From contig NZ_JAFLWI010000002.1 in the NCBI RefSeq assembly GCF_017315945.1, positions 248,001 to 312,000 on the forward strand: a stretch of DNA of 64,000 bases, written 5' to 3'. Below the pieces are notes generated by a model. The model worked only from the letters and a program-made list of their open reading frames with translations. It ran no database searches and was not told where the DNA came from. Shown piece after piece: positions 34,516 to 44,110 of this stretch (the stretch's first letter is position 1; each line of letters starts with the position of its first letter). This DNA is from Candidatus Enterococcus courvalinii. Lineage in GTDB: Bacteria; Bacillota; Bacilli; Lactobacillales; Enterococcaceae. The translations under genes and the position numbers were made by a program.

Positions 34516-35268
34516 ATGAGTGAATTATCTGAACGTTTGATGAAGCAACTACGTTTTATTAGTGAAGCAAGCAATGCTTTTATGAGTCAAAAAAAGCAAA
34601 AGTTTACTGGACAACAACGAGTATTGGCGATTTTACGACTAGAGGATGGGTTAGTCCAAAGCTACCTTGCTGAAGTTTTAGATTTACGACCAAGCTCGTT
34701 GGCGGAACTAATGAAGAAAATGGAAAAAAGTGGGGATGTTACTCGCGAAGAAGATGAAAATGATAAACGAACAAAACGTGTTTATCTAACAGAACAAGGA
34801 AGAGCAAAAGCAGAACAGAATGCATCCTTCAAACAAGAAAACCAAAGCGAAATCTTTTTTGCTGGTTTAACTGAAGAAGAACAAACATCTTTCAGTGACT
34901 TGCTAGAAAAAATTTCTAGTGGTTGGAGTGGCGAATTTTATCGTCAATCAGAAAAGTTTATTGATCCATTAGATCGTTTCCAAGTGATGCAGGAAATGCG
35001 TGAAGCTTTATTTGAAGAATACGGTGGAGATTGGCAAAACTTACCACCTGAAGATTTACGAAAAATGCGTCGCGAAATGAAACGAATGATGCGAAAATCG
35101 CCATTTGGCGAACGTGGTGGTCGTCCAGATTTCCCACAGGATTTTCCAAACCGATTTGGTCGTGATTTTCGACGTGACTTCTGGCGAGGTGGTCCGAACA
35201 GAGGGCAACAACCATTTAACAATGATGATTCTCATAGGAACAAGGATGATGAATGGGAAGATTTTTAA
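34516..35268 (+). CDS. MarR-family regulator with long Arg/Gly-rich tail
   Basis: 250 residues from the ATG at 34516, after AAAGGA. A MarR winged helix occupies about residues 20-130 (VQSYLAEVLDLRPSSLAELMKKMEKSGDVTREEDENDKRTKRVYLT). The usual MarR protein ends near residue 150. Here a highly charged extension follows, rich in Arg, Gly, Phe and Asp (KRMMRKSPFGERGGRPDF, RDFRRDFWRGGPNRG). It sits behind two palindromic operators and just before an ABC exporter, so it is likely the drug- or lipid-sensing repressor of that exporter. Confidence 0.88.
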   Translation: MSELSERLMKQLRFISEASNAFMSQKKQKFTGQQRVLAILRLEDGLVQSYLAEVLDLRPSSLAELMKKMEKSGDVTREEDENDKRTKRVYLTEQGRAKAEQNASFKQENQSEIFFAGLTEEEQTSFSDLLEKISSGWSGEFYRQSEKFIDPLDRFQVMQEMREALFEEYGGDWQNLPPEDLRKMRREMKRMMRKSPFGERGGRPDFPQDFPNRFGRDFRRDFWRGGPNRGQQPFNNDDSHRNKDDEWEDF

Positions 35269-35317
35269 ACTATCAAAAATTTTAGAATGAGTTTTTAGGT
35301 ATTAGGAGGAAAAGAAC

Positions 35318-37096
35318 ATGGCACGAGGTGGCGGCGGACAACCCGCAAGATTTGCTGAAGAACTACCAGCATCTACTGGAACATTTAAATTCAAAGATTT
35401 TATGAAATTGATTAACAGTGTAAGCTCAAAGAAAGGGTTATTTTTATTTGGGATCTTACTCAGTTTAGTGACAAGTGGAGCAAGTTTGGTAGTCCCACAG
35501 TTAACAAAAGGGCTGGTTGATACTAGCGAATTATCAAAAATTGACGGGAAAATGGTCGCAGTGCTGCTTGTTGCATTTGCTGTTTATCTTGGTTTTGGAA
35601 CGATTGGCGGTTTTTTACTTCGTTATGTTGGTGAACATTCCGTTAAGTCTTTAAGAGAAAAATTATGGGCACATTTGCTTCATTTACCTGTAGGTTATTA
35701 TGATGAACATAAATCAGGTGAAAGCAGTTCTCGTTTAGTAAATGACACAACGGTGATCAAAGATTTAGTGACGACACAATTTCCAAACTTTATCACCGGG
35801 GCAATCCAATTAGTTGGCTCAGTTATAATTTTGGTCTTTATGGATTGGAAGATGGCAACATTGATGTTTGTCACAGTACCAGTTGTCATGATTATCATGA
35901 TCCCAATTGGTAAGATGATGTCTAAAATTGGGCGCCAACTACAAGGTGCAACTGCTGATTTTAATGCGGATGCTACAGAAAAACTTGCTGAAATCCGTTT
36001 GATCAAATCAAGTAATGGGGAAGAAGCGGAAAAAAATAGTGGTCGTACGTTTATTGAAAAGATTTTTGTGTTAGGTGTCAAAGATGCGAAAATCGAAGCT
36101 GTTTTACAACCAATTATGATGACAGCGATGCTTGGATTATTTGTTGGAATCCTTGGGTATGGCGCGGTACGCGTTCAAGCAGGTACGTTAACAAGTGGTG
36201 AATTAGTGGCATTTCTTTTGTATCTGTTTAATATCATCACACCCGTAACAAGCTTTGCGATGTTTTTCTCTCAAGCACAAAAAGCCATGGGAGCAACAGA
36301 ACGCATCCAACAAATTCTGGAAACGAAGATTGAAAAGAACGGTGAAATTTCTGTCAATGTTGCAGGAAAAACGATCCAAGCAGAAAATATTTCTTTCAGC
36401 TATGAAGAAAATCATCCAATTCTAAAGGATATTTCATTCTATGCAAAACCTAATACAGTGGTTGCTTTTGCTGGACCAAGTGGTGGCGGGAAGTCAACGA
36501 TTTTCTCTTTACTTGAACGTTTTTACCAACCAACAGCAGGTAAAATGACTGTTGGCAACCAAGATATTCAGTCGTTTGATTTGAGTGAATGGCGTTCACA
36601 AATCGGCTATGTATCACAAGATAGTGCTGTTTTTGCTGGAAGTATTCGAGATAATTTGCAATACGGTCTGGGTAGGACATTAAGCGATGACGAGCTTTGG
36701 CACGGGTTAAGTTTAGCGTATGCCGATCAATTTGTTCGTGATTTCCCTGAACAATTGGATACCGAAATTGGCGAACGTGGCGTGAAATTATCGGGTGGTC
36801 AAAAACAACGAATTGCAATTGCCCGTGCATTTTTACGAAACCCACAAATTTTGATGTTAGATGAAGCAACTGCAAGCTTGGATTCACAATCAGAAGAAAA
36901 AGTCCAACGTGCATTAGATCATTTGATGAAAGGTCGAACAACCTTAGTCATTGCCCATCGTTTATCAACAATTGTTGATGCCGATCAGATTTATTTCATT
37001 GAAAAAGGAACGGTTACTGGACATGGGACTCACAGCGAGTTGATTCATTCCCATCGTTTATATGCTGAGTATGTCAATGAACAGATCGTTAATTAA
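35318..37096 (+). CDS. ABC exporter half-transporter (LmrA/BmrA type)
   Basis: 592 residues. A Gly-rich start (MARGGGGQPARF) precedes a six-helix membrane domain. The ATPase domain has Walker A GPSGGGKST, Q-loop SQDSAVF, signature LSGGQKQ, Walker B ILMLDEATASLD with the catalytic Glu, and H-loop AHRLST. Both ATP-site elements are canonical and no partner half-transporter adjoins it, so it is likely a homodimer. AGGAGG precedes the ATG, 49 bases after the MarR gene. Export of hydrophobic drugs or lipids is likely. Confidence 0.92.
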   Translation: MARGGGGQPARFAEELPASTGTFKFKDFMKLINSVSSKKGLFLFGILLSLVTSGASLVVPQLTKGLVDTSELSKIDGKMVAVLLVAFAVYLGFGTIGGFLLRYVGEHSVKSLREKLWAHLLHLPVGYYDEHKSGESSSRLVNDTTVIKDLVTTQFPNFITGAIQLVGSVIILVFMDWKMATLMFVTVPVVMIIMIPIGKMMSKIGRQLQGATADFNADATEKLAEIRLIKSSNGEEAEKNSGRTFIEKIFVLGVKDAKIEAVLQPIMMTAMLGLFVGILGYGAVRVQAGTLTSGELVAFLLYLFNIITPVTSFAMFFSQAQKAMGATERIQQILETKIEKNGEISVNVAGKTIQAENISFSYEENHPILKDISFYAKPNTVVAFAGPSGGGKSTIFSLLERFYQPTAGKMTVGNQDIQSFDLSEWRSQIGYVSQDSAVFAGSIRDNLQYGLGRTLSDDELWHGLSLAYADQFVRDFPEQLDTEIGERGVKLSGGQKQRIAIARAFLRNPQILMLDEATASLDSQSEEKVQRALDHLMKGRTTLVIAHRLSTIVDADQIYFIEKGTVTGHGTHSELIHSHRLYAEYVNEQIVN

Positions 37097-37111
37097 ATTT
37101 TTTCATAAATA

Positions 37112-37157
37112 GTAAAACAAGGTAGAACAAAACACATTGTTTTGTTCTACCTTGTTT
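37112..37157. terminator. bidirectional terminator between the ABC and napA genes
   Basis: AACAAGGTAGAACAAAAC pairs perfectly with GTTTTGTTCTACCTTGTT. T-rich flanks occur on both strands and the genes converge. Confidence 0.9.
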
Positions 37158-37172
37158 ATTTTCAATTTGATT

Positions 37173-38333
37173 TTAATTGGCTTTAACAGCATAAATTTTT
37201 CTCGTAAAATGTTTTAAAATCAATGGAGAAACTAAAGTCGTTAGTAAAATGATAATCACTAGTGGGGAATAATATTGTGCTTCAATCAACTTACTCTGTT
37301 GTCCTATTTGTAAAATAATCAAAGCCATTTCACCGCGCGAAATCATTCCCGCACCAACCATCAATGAACTATTCCCAGAAAAACCAGCAACTTTTGCACC
37401 AAGATAGCCACCGACCAGTTTCGTCAAGATTGCAATAATCGTGAAGGCTAGAATGAAGAATAATTGACTTCCAAAATTAGTAAAATCAACCTCTAAACCA
37501 ACACTGACAAAGAAAACAGGGATAAAAATAGAATAACCCAGAGCTTCGACATTACGATAGACTTCTTGTTTAACTTTTGTTTGACTAACAGCAATTCCTG
37601 CAAAAAATGCGCCAATTACTGAACTAAGGCCAACTAAGTCTGCCACAAAAGACATACCTAAACAGATGACCAAGGAAACAATAATCACAGCAGAATTCGC
37701 ATAAATTTTTCCTGCAAAAGACATCAATAGAGGGGCAATCCATTTAACTAACAAGAAAATAAATACAAAATAAATCACTTGCTCCAATAAAATCAGTGGG
37801 AGAGGTGTTTGGCTAGAAGTATCACCAGTTAAGAATGAAAGACTCAAACTTAGCACTAAGACGACTAAAATATCATCTACTACAGAAGCTCCTAGAATAG
37901 TCGATCCTTCTTTGGTGTTGACCACATTTAATTCCTTCAATACCTCAACTGAAATACTTACTGAAGTTGCTGCAAGGATGATTCCAAAAAACAAGGCTTC
38001 ATTTAACGGAACGTGAAAAGCTTCGCCTGTGAGCCAACCAAAAACTACTGGAAATAGGATTCCCAATAAAGCTACAAACATGCCTGGTTTAAAATACTTT
38101 TTAAGTAAAGATAAATCACTTTCTAAGCCTGCAAGAAACATTAACAAAATTACACCAATTTCGGAAAAATCATGCACTAAGATGTTGGGATGTACCCAAT
38201 TTAAACCTGCCTGTCCTAAAATCACGCCAACTAATAACTGTCCAATTACAGCAGGAATCCCAATACGACGTGAAAGATGTGAACCAAGAGTTGTCGCAAT
38301 CAAAATCAGACATAGGGTTCCAATAAATTCCAT
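37173..38333 (-). CDS. napA: Na+/H+ antiporter NapA (CPA2 family)
   Basis: 386 residues from the ATG at 38333, supported by an AAAGGAAATGATCAA ribosome site; the frame extends upstream without support. It closely resembles E. hirae NapA (383 residues) in MEFIGTLCLILIATTLG, GVILLMFLAGLESDLSLLKK and SVVDDILVVLVLS, which carries the paired Asp residues typical of CPA2 antiporters. About twelve membrane segments. It exchanges Na+ for H+ for salt and pH tolerance. A DUF308 gene lies upstream on the same strand. Confidence 0.94.
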   Translation of the reverse strand: MEFIGTLCLILIATTLGSHLSRRIGIPAVIGQLLVGVILGQAGLNWVHPNILVHDFSEIGVILLMFLAGLESDLSLLKKYFKPGMFVALLGILFPVVFGWLTGEAFHVPLNEALFFGIILAATSVSISVEVLKELNVVNTKEGSTILGASVVDDILVVLVLSLSLSFLTGDTSSQTPLPLILLEQVIYFVFIFLLVKWIAPLLMSFAGKIYANSAVIIVSLVICLGMSFVADLVGLSSVIGAFFAGIAVSQTKVKQEVYRNVEALGYSIFIPVFFVSVGLEVDFTNFGSQLFFILAFTIIAILTKLVGGYLGAKVAGFSGNSSLMVGAGMISRGEMALIILQIGQQSKLIEAQYYSPLVIIILLTTLVSPLILKHFTRKIYAVKAN

Positions 38334-38429
38334 TTGATCATTTCCTTTCATTTGAATAAAAAAGAAACAGAACACCTGCTAAACAAAAATCAGGCGAACC
38401 ATTTCCTTTTGATACGATTAATACTTAGA

Positions 38430-38957
38430 TTAGTTGATCGTCATTTTTTTTAATTTAAAAAAACTGATTGCTTCTGATACGCCCATAATGATTAATATCA
38501 CGCCAAAGATTTGGAATAACACTAACAAGCTAGCAAATGGATTGAACAACAGAACGATTCCACCAATCAATAGCAACACACTGTAGATAAGCCATGGTGT
38601 TGATTTCATATTCAATCCCATGATCAATTGGAAAATGCCATTACAAATAATCGCTAAGCCTAACAGAATCGGTAAAATCGAAGCAATAGCTGGTGCAAAG
38701 AACAACACAACCAATGCTAAAATAAGGAAGACGATTCCACTAAACAGGCCAAAGCCCCAACTTCCAACTTGTTTTTTACGTTTATAATCTTCAAATAAAT
38801 TAAACAGACCTAACAAGCAAAAATAAGCAGTAATTAGATAACCAATGAGATTAAAAACAGCTCTTGGATTAATAACAATCAGTACGCCTAAAATGATATA
38901 AATAATAGCTCTGACTAAAGCATAAGTTTTAAAATTTCTTTTTAATCCTTCTATCAT
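38430..38957 (-). CDS. DUF308 (HdeD-like) membrane protein
   Basis: 175 residues with six hydrophobic segments in three helical-hairpin units, such as YIILGVLIVINPRAVFNLIG, FLILALVVLFFAPAIASILP and LLIGGIVLLFNPFASLLVLF. Each carries the NP or AP turn typical of the DUF308/HdeD family. AAAGGAGG precedes the ATG at 38957. It lies 96 bases upstream of napA and may be cotranscribed with it. HdeD in E. coli is linked to acid resistance, but the function here is unknown. Confidence 0.88.
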   Translation of the reverse strand: MIEGLKRNFKTYALVRAIIYIILGVLIVINPRAVFNLIGYLITAYFCLLGLFNLFEDYKRKKQVGSWGFGLFSGIVFLILALVVLFFAPAIASILPILLGLAIICNGIFQLIMGLNMKSTPWLIYSVLLLIGGIVLLFNPFASLLVLFQIFGVILIIMGVSEAISFFKLKKMTIN

Positions 38958-39070
38958 ATGAAAACCTCCTTTTCTTTTATTCTATAACATAAGACGTTAG
39001 TTTGCCAAGAAAACTGATTAGTATTCGCCAATAAAAAATAAGATAGCTTATTTTAGAAATAACAAAGTAA

Positions 39071-40495
39071 TTAAAAATTTAACAGCGCTAATAATTCATT
39101 TTCATTCGAAAATAAAATTGCATCATTTATCAAGACACTTGGAACATCGGTTTGCGGAATAGGTTGATTGGTAATGATCAAATCAAATATGCTTAAATCA
39201 TAGTCAACGATCTCTTCCTCTGTGATTGCTACCATATCTGAACGAATTTTGTGTAAAGAAAGCGTTGCATGGACATAGTTACCAACATATTGGCTATGAT
39301 TGATTCCCATGTCACTGACAACTAAGATTTTTTTAGATGATGCAATGCTTTGATTGATTCCTGGATAACCATTCAATAGCCAAAAAATATAAGAAGAAGA
39401 ATGGTTGAGTAAATTGGTTTCCAATAAGGCGGAAAAGAAGTGTAGTTCTGCTTGAAGTCTTGCATATAAATGGAGTTGAGTAAAGTGAATATGTCTTGTG
39501 AATAAGGTTGCTCGTTGGGTTAATTCCGTCGTGTCAAACGGGATTAATTGAGAGAATAAATAAAGACAAGTCAAGAGATGCACAATAAAATCGACTGCAT
39601 CTCCGGTGAGCTTCTCTGTTTGTGAAAAAGAATTAAATTTTAGATTCGCCCTAATTTTTTTACTGATGTCATTTTTTTCTTCATATGAATACTGCTGGAA
39701 GGGACCTTTTTGAAAATGGTAAAGAACTTCTTGATACGTAGCCAGGTCTAATTCAGAGAAATACTGACACAAAAAGACATAATCTTCATGGTTGATTTTC
39801 ATCTGCTTAAGTGCTTGTTTCTCTGAATAAAGTACAAATCCCTGATTCTCTCGTTCCAAGCTAACCATGAAATACATAATAAAAAAAGTGTGTTCGTAAC
39901 TATTGTCACCACTGACAATATTCAGTTGACAGTGATTACGACGCATTAATTGTTTCATTTCCTGCTTGTCCGCTTGGTACGGTAGTGCATAGTGACCATA
40001 ATAGATCAAAAAGAAAAAAGTGACGAAAATCCGTAATGATAATTCACCTTCTGTGCTTGTCAATTGATAGCCTTGGTCAACAACGATTTTCAGTGAATAT
40101 TTCTCTAATACTTGATTACACTGTTTCAATTTTCGAGCAAAGGAGGAACGGCTGATACAGATAGCGTCACAATAATATTCAATTGTATTGCCTGGATTTT
40201 GAATAAATTCATTTAAAAGTTGGGTATTTGTTGAAGTTTGTGCCATATCCGTGAGCATTTGTAGGTAAACCGAGACATTGAATCTCTCCAAGCGATAGCC
40301 AAGTTTATGAGAGGTTTGAATCGTTAATGCTGTTCCCCAACGCTGTTTGATCTCTTCAACATAACGAATAAACGTAGACTCAGAACTTCCAATATATTTT
40401 GCAAGTTCTTTTTTAGTCATCCATTTGTCAGAAATGGATAATATTCTAATAATTTCTTCCATTTTCCTATAATTTTCTTCCAGTAGCCTAATCAT
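39071..40495 (-). CDS. Mga/AtxA-type pilus regulator (EbpR-like)
   Basis: 474 residues from the ATG at 40495, with a GGGGAGGAAAAAAT ribosome site. Two N-terminal helix-turn-helix segments are visible: WMTKKELAKYIGSSESTFIRYVEE and YYCDAICISRSSFARKLKQ. A long helical PRD-like middle part and a C-terminal EIIB-like domain (KKILVVSDMGINHSQYVGNYV) follow, as in Mga and AtxA. It is divergent from the tip-adhesin gene, as ebpR is from ebpABC in E. faecalis, and so is the likely activator of pilus locus 1. Confidence 0.88.
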   Translation of the reverse strand: MIRLLEENYRKMEEIIRILSISDKWMTKKELAKYIGSSESTFIRYVEEIKQRWGTALTIQTSHKLGYRLERFNVSVYLQMLTDMAQTSTNTQLLNEFIQNPGNTIEYYCDAICISRSSFARKLKQCNQVLEKYSLKIVVDQGYQLTSTEGELSLRIFVTFFFLIYYGHYALPYQADKQEMKQLMRRNHCQLNIVSGDNSYEHTFFIMYFMVSLERENQGFVLYSEKQALKQMKINHEDYVFLCQYFSELDLATYQEVLYHFQKGPFQQYSYEEKNDISKKIRANLKFNSFSQTEKLTGDAVDFIVHLLTCLYLFSQLIPFDTTELTQRATLFTRHIHFTQLHLYARLQAELHFFSALLETNLLNHSSSYIFWLLNGYPGINQSIASSKKILVVSDMGINHSQYVGNYVHATLSLHKIRSDMVAITEEEIVDYDLSIFDLIITNQPIPQTDVPSVLINDAILFSNENELLALLNF

Positions 40496-40611
40496 ATTTT
40501 TTCCTCCCCAACCCTTTACTTTAATGAAACAACCATCGAAAGAATGAAGCAATCTCATAAATGAAACCGCTCGGTATAAAAACTGGTGTGATTTAATTAC
40601 TGGCTTCTTCG

Positions 40612-40702
40612 TATAATAATTATTAGATTAGAATAATGAAAAATTATGCCGTTAGCTATTCTAATTGAATTATTGACCCACAAAGGAAAGGAGAGAATAG
40701 AA
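40612..40702 (+). promoter_or_regulatory. pilus locus 1 promoter and leader
   Basis: A -10 TATAAT (40612-40617) lacks a recognisable -35, consistent with dependence on an Mga-type activator. AAGGAG at 40688-40693 is followed 9 bases later by an in-frame ATT at 40703. Confidence 0.6.
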
Positions 40703-43700
40703 ATTAAATTATTGAAGAAACTTGGGATTATTGGTGCTGTGCTACTACTTGTTTCATCTTATTTAATGCCAATTACTGTGAATGCAGAAACTGTTGATAC
40801 CGTTGAAATCATGTCAGCGCAGATAACGACAGATGAGAATGACCAGACCTCTTTACAAGTGGATCTGAATCTTATCAATCAGACAGATAAGGCATTAAAA
40901 AAGGAAATCAAGTTGACAAATGCTCGCTTGATCGATACAAAAGAACGTCAAAAAGATGGTTACTCTTATCAAGTAGGAGATCATATTCTCAGTTTAACAA
41001 TTGCGAGTGGAACACATCAGCAAATTCAACTTTCGTTAGCTGTTGATTCTCAATCCTTAGATGTCACCCAAACACCTAAGTTATTGTACGAAAAAAATGA
41101 ATTTGAAGTATCTATCACGCCTGAGAAAACTGTGAGTGAAACGACTCCAAAAGAAACGGAAACAGATAGCACAACAGATAACACTATAGCAGAAGATAAT
41201 GATGTCAAGCCAGCTGATGAAGAAATCGTTCGTCCGTTTGCCCAATCAAAAATGACTGCAGCAGCTGATCTTTCTCAAAAGGCACAAGAGTCGATCATGC
41301 CAGAGTACACGACAGACAGCTCAGGAACTTATCCAACAGCTAGTTGGCAACCAACGAATAATCAGCAAGTTATCAATCACCAAGGGAATAAAGAAGGAAG
41401 CAGCACCGAATGGGACGGAGTAACTTCGTGGAATGGTGATCCACTAAACAAAACGAACTCGTATATTGAATATGGTGGTACTGGTGACCAAGCAGATTAT
41501 GCTATTCGTAAATATGCAAAAGAAACTTCGACGCCAGGACTATTTGACGTCTACTTAAATGTTCGGGGTAACGTTCAAAAGGAGATCATACCATTAGACT
41601 TAGTTTTGGTCGTTGACTGGTCAGGAAGTATGAACGATAACAATCGAATCGGAGAGGTCCAAAAAGGGGTCGATCGTTTCGTCGATACTTTAGCAGATAG
41701 CGAAATTACTGACAGTATTAGCATGGGCTACGTTGGATATTCAAGCGATGGCTACAGAAATGGCACAGTTCCGATAGGCTCGTTTGACTCTGTAAAAGAC
41801 CCAATCAAAAATATCACACCAAGTAGTACAACTGGAGGAACATTTACACAAAAAGCATTACGTGATGCCGGTGACATGCTAGCAACGCCCAATGGACACA
41901 AAAAAGTCATCGTTCTATTAACGGATGGCGTACCGACATTTTCATATAAAGTCAGTCGTGTTCAAACTGAAGCAGATGGTAGCTACTATGGTACAGAATT
42001 TACGAATCAACAAGATACACCAGGAAGCACTTCCTATATTTCAAGTAACTACAATGCGCGTGATCAAAATAATACGAACCGCCGAATCAATAGTACGTTT
42101 ATCGCGACGATTGGTGAAGCACTAGCTTTAAAACAACGTGGTATTGAAATTCATGGATTAGGTATTCAATTACAAAGTGATCCTCGTGCTAACTTATCGA
42201 AGCAAGAAGTTGAAAATAAAATGCGCCAAATGGTTTCTGAAGACGAGAATGGTGATTTGTACTATGAATCAGCTGATTATGCGCCAGATATCTCTGATTA
42301 TTTGGCAAAGAAAGCCGTTCAAATTGCAGGGACTGTCGTTAACGGAAACGTTACTGATCCAATTGCCGAACCATTTATTTATGAACCAGATACTTTAAGT
42401 ATTAAAAGCGTCGGAGCCGTCCAAGTTCCCTCTATGCCAAGTGTCACAATGAATGGAACAACGGTGAAAAGTGATGGTATTTATTTAGGTAAGCAACAAG
42501 AAATTCAAATTCATTATCAAATTAGGCTACAAACTGAGTCAGACTCATTCAAACCAGATTTCTGGTACCAAATGAACGGTCGAACAACTTTTCAACCAAT
42601 GGCAACTTCAAGTGAACTTGCAGATTTCGGTGTTCCTTCTGGTAAGGCTCCTGGAGTCAAATTGAATTTCAAAAAACTTTGGGAAGAATTCGATCAAGAC
42701 ACAAGCAGTCGACCAGAAAACGTTACTTATGAAGTCACACGTAAACAAGTAACGAATTCAGCGAATTGGCAGACTGGTTACATCAAGATTTTGAAACCTG
42801 AAAATGACACTAGCAACACATGGGAAAGAACCAATATCACACAGTTATCCAAAACAGCTGATGATTCTTATGATGAAACCCTTAGTCTTCCTCAATACAA
42901 CAATCAAGGGGAAAATTTCAGCTATCAGATGACTAATGAAGTTGCAGTGCCAGGTTATGACCAAGAAAAAGTCGATGAGACAACTTGGAAAAACACGAAG
43001 CAATTCAAGCCATTAGATTTGAAAGTAATCAAAAATTCTTCAACTGGTGAAAAAAATCTCGAAGGAGCAATTTTTGAATTAACTGGAGATGGTGTAAAAA
43101 CAAGTTTGATTGACAACCAAGATGGTAGTTATTCGTTACCTAAAGAAATTCGTTTACAAAAAGGACAGACCTACACACTGACAGAGCTCCAGGCTCCGAA
43201 CGGTCATGAACTAGGTGAAAAGACAACTTGGGACATTGAGATCACGAACCAAGGTACAGTGAAGATCGATGGGAAAGAAGTCACTGCGACTAACCAAGTA
43301 ATTTCATTAGAAATTGAAAACCAATTTTCCGAGTTGCCAGTCAATATCAGAAAGTACACGCTTCAAAACGGTAACCAAATCAATCTAGCAGATACAACAT
43401 TTGAATTGCAAAGAAAAGATGAGCAAGGTATCTATCAAAAAGTAGGTACTGAAAAAACAGATCAAACGGGGATTGCGCATTTTGTGATTGATCAGTCGGG
43501 AATGTATCGAATGGTCGAAACTTCTGGTCCAGTCGGGTATGACACGCTCGCTGGAAATTATGAATTCGAAGTTGATAAATATGGACAGATTCATTATGCA
43601 GGTAAGAATGTCGACGAAGAAGCAAAAGAATGGACAATATCTCACGAAAATCATTTAAAAGCTTTTGATTTGACGGTTCACAAAAAAGCGGATAATCAAA

Positions 43701-44107
43701 CAGCGTTAAAAGGAGCAAGATTCCGCTTAACTGGTCCAGATACAGATATTGAATTACCAAAAGATGACGAAGACACAGATACATTCCTCTTTGAAAACTT
43801 GCAACCTGGTAAATATACGTTAACGGAAACATTTACTCCTGAAGGTTATCAAGGCTTAAAAGAACCTATTCAACTTGTGATTAATGAAGATGGCACAGTA
43901 ACTATTGACGGAAAAGGAATCGATGATGTACTCGTCACTGGTGAACAAAACAACCAAATCAGCTTAGATGTAACGAACCAAGCAAAAATCCCTCTACCAG
44001 AAACTGGTGGAATTGGTCGTGTTTGGCTCTACTTGATTGCTGTAATTAGTTTAGCAACAGTCGGTGGTTATCTATTCATCAAGCAACGACCAGAAGGAGA
44101 GGTGTAA
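40703..44107 (+). CDS. ebpA: pilus tip adhesin, vWA domain, LPXTG-anchored (EbpA/EmpA-like), AUU start
   Basis: About 1134 residues if read from ATT at 40703. An in-frame ATG at 40646 has no ribosome site and would put 19 residues before the signal peptide, while AAGGAG sits 9 bases before the ATT. E. faecalis ebpA is known to start with ATT. The signal peptide (KLLKKLGIIGAVLLLVSSYL to VNAE) is followed by a vWA domain with MIDAS motif DWSGSMN (D305), CnaB-type repeats with E-box (YTLTEL, YTLTETFTPEGYQG), LPETGG, a membrane helix and a basic tail. It sits at the pilus tip and binds host ligands. Confidence 0.92.
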   Translation: MKLLKKLGIIGAVLLLVSSYLMPITVNAETVDTVEIMSAQITTDENDQTSLQVDLNLINQTDKALKKEIKLTNARLIDTKERQKDGYSYQVGDHILSLTIASGTHQQIQLSLAVDSQSLDVTQTPKLLYEKNEFEVSITPEKTVSETTPKETETDSTTDNTIAEDNDVKPADEEIVRPFAQSKMTAAADLSQKAQESIMPEYTTDSSGTYPTASWQPTNNQQVINHQGNKEGSSTEWDGVTSWNGDPLNKTNSYIEYGGTGDQADYAIRKYAKETSTPGLFDVYLNVRGNVQKEIIPLDLVLVVDWSGSMNDNNRIGEVQKGVDRFVDTLADSEITDSISMGYVGYSSDGYRNGTVPIGSFDSVKDPIKNITPSSTTGGTFTQKALRDAGDMLATPNGHKKVIVLLTDGVPTFSYKVSRVQTEADGSYYGTEFTNQQDTPGSTSYISSNYNARDQNNTNRRINSTFIATIGEALALKQRGIEIHGLGIQLQSDPRANLSKQEVENKMRQMVSEDENGDLYYESADYAPDISDYLAKKAVQIAGTVVNGNVTDPIAEPFIYEPDTLSIKSVGAVQVPSMPSVTMNGTTVKSDGIYLGKQQEIQIHYQIRLQTESDSFKPDFWYQMNGRTTFQPMATSSELADFGVPSGKAPGVKLNFKKLWEEFDQDTSSRPENVTYEVTRKQVTNSANWQTGYIKILKPENDTSNTWERTNITQLSKTADDSYDETLSLPQYNNQGENFSYQMTNEVAVPGYDQEKVDETTWKNTKQFKPLDLKVIKNSSTGEKNLEGAIFELTGDGVKTSLIDNQDGSYSLPKEIRLQKGQTYTLTELQAPNGHELGEKTTWDIEITNQGTVKIDGKEVTATNQVISLEIENQFSELPVNIRKYTLQNGNQINLADTTFELQRKDEQGIYQKVGTEKTDQTGIAHFVIDQSGMYRMVETSGPVGYDTLAGNYEFEVDKYGQIHYAGKNVDEEAKEWTISHENHLKAFDLTVHKKADNQTALKGARFRLTGPDTDIELPKDDEDTDTFLFENLQPGKYTLTETFTPEGYQGLKEPIQLVINEDGTVTIDGKGIDDVLVTGEQNNQISLDVTNQAKIPLPETGGIGRVWLYLIAVISLATVGGYLFIKQRPEGEV

Positions 44108-44110
44108 CGA

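Noticed and set aside
43380-43832. Long reverse-strand frames inside the tip adhesin
   Set aside because: Antisense shadow frames of a repetitive Lys/Glu/Thr-rich gene; no ribosome site and no family features.
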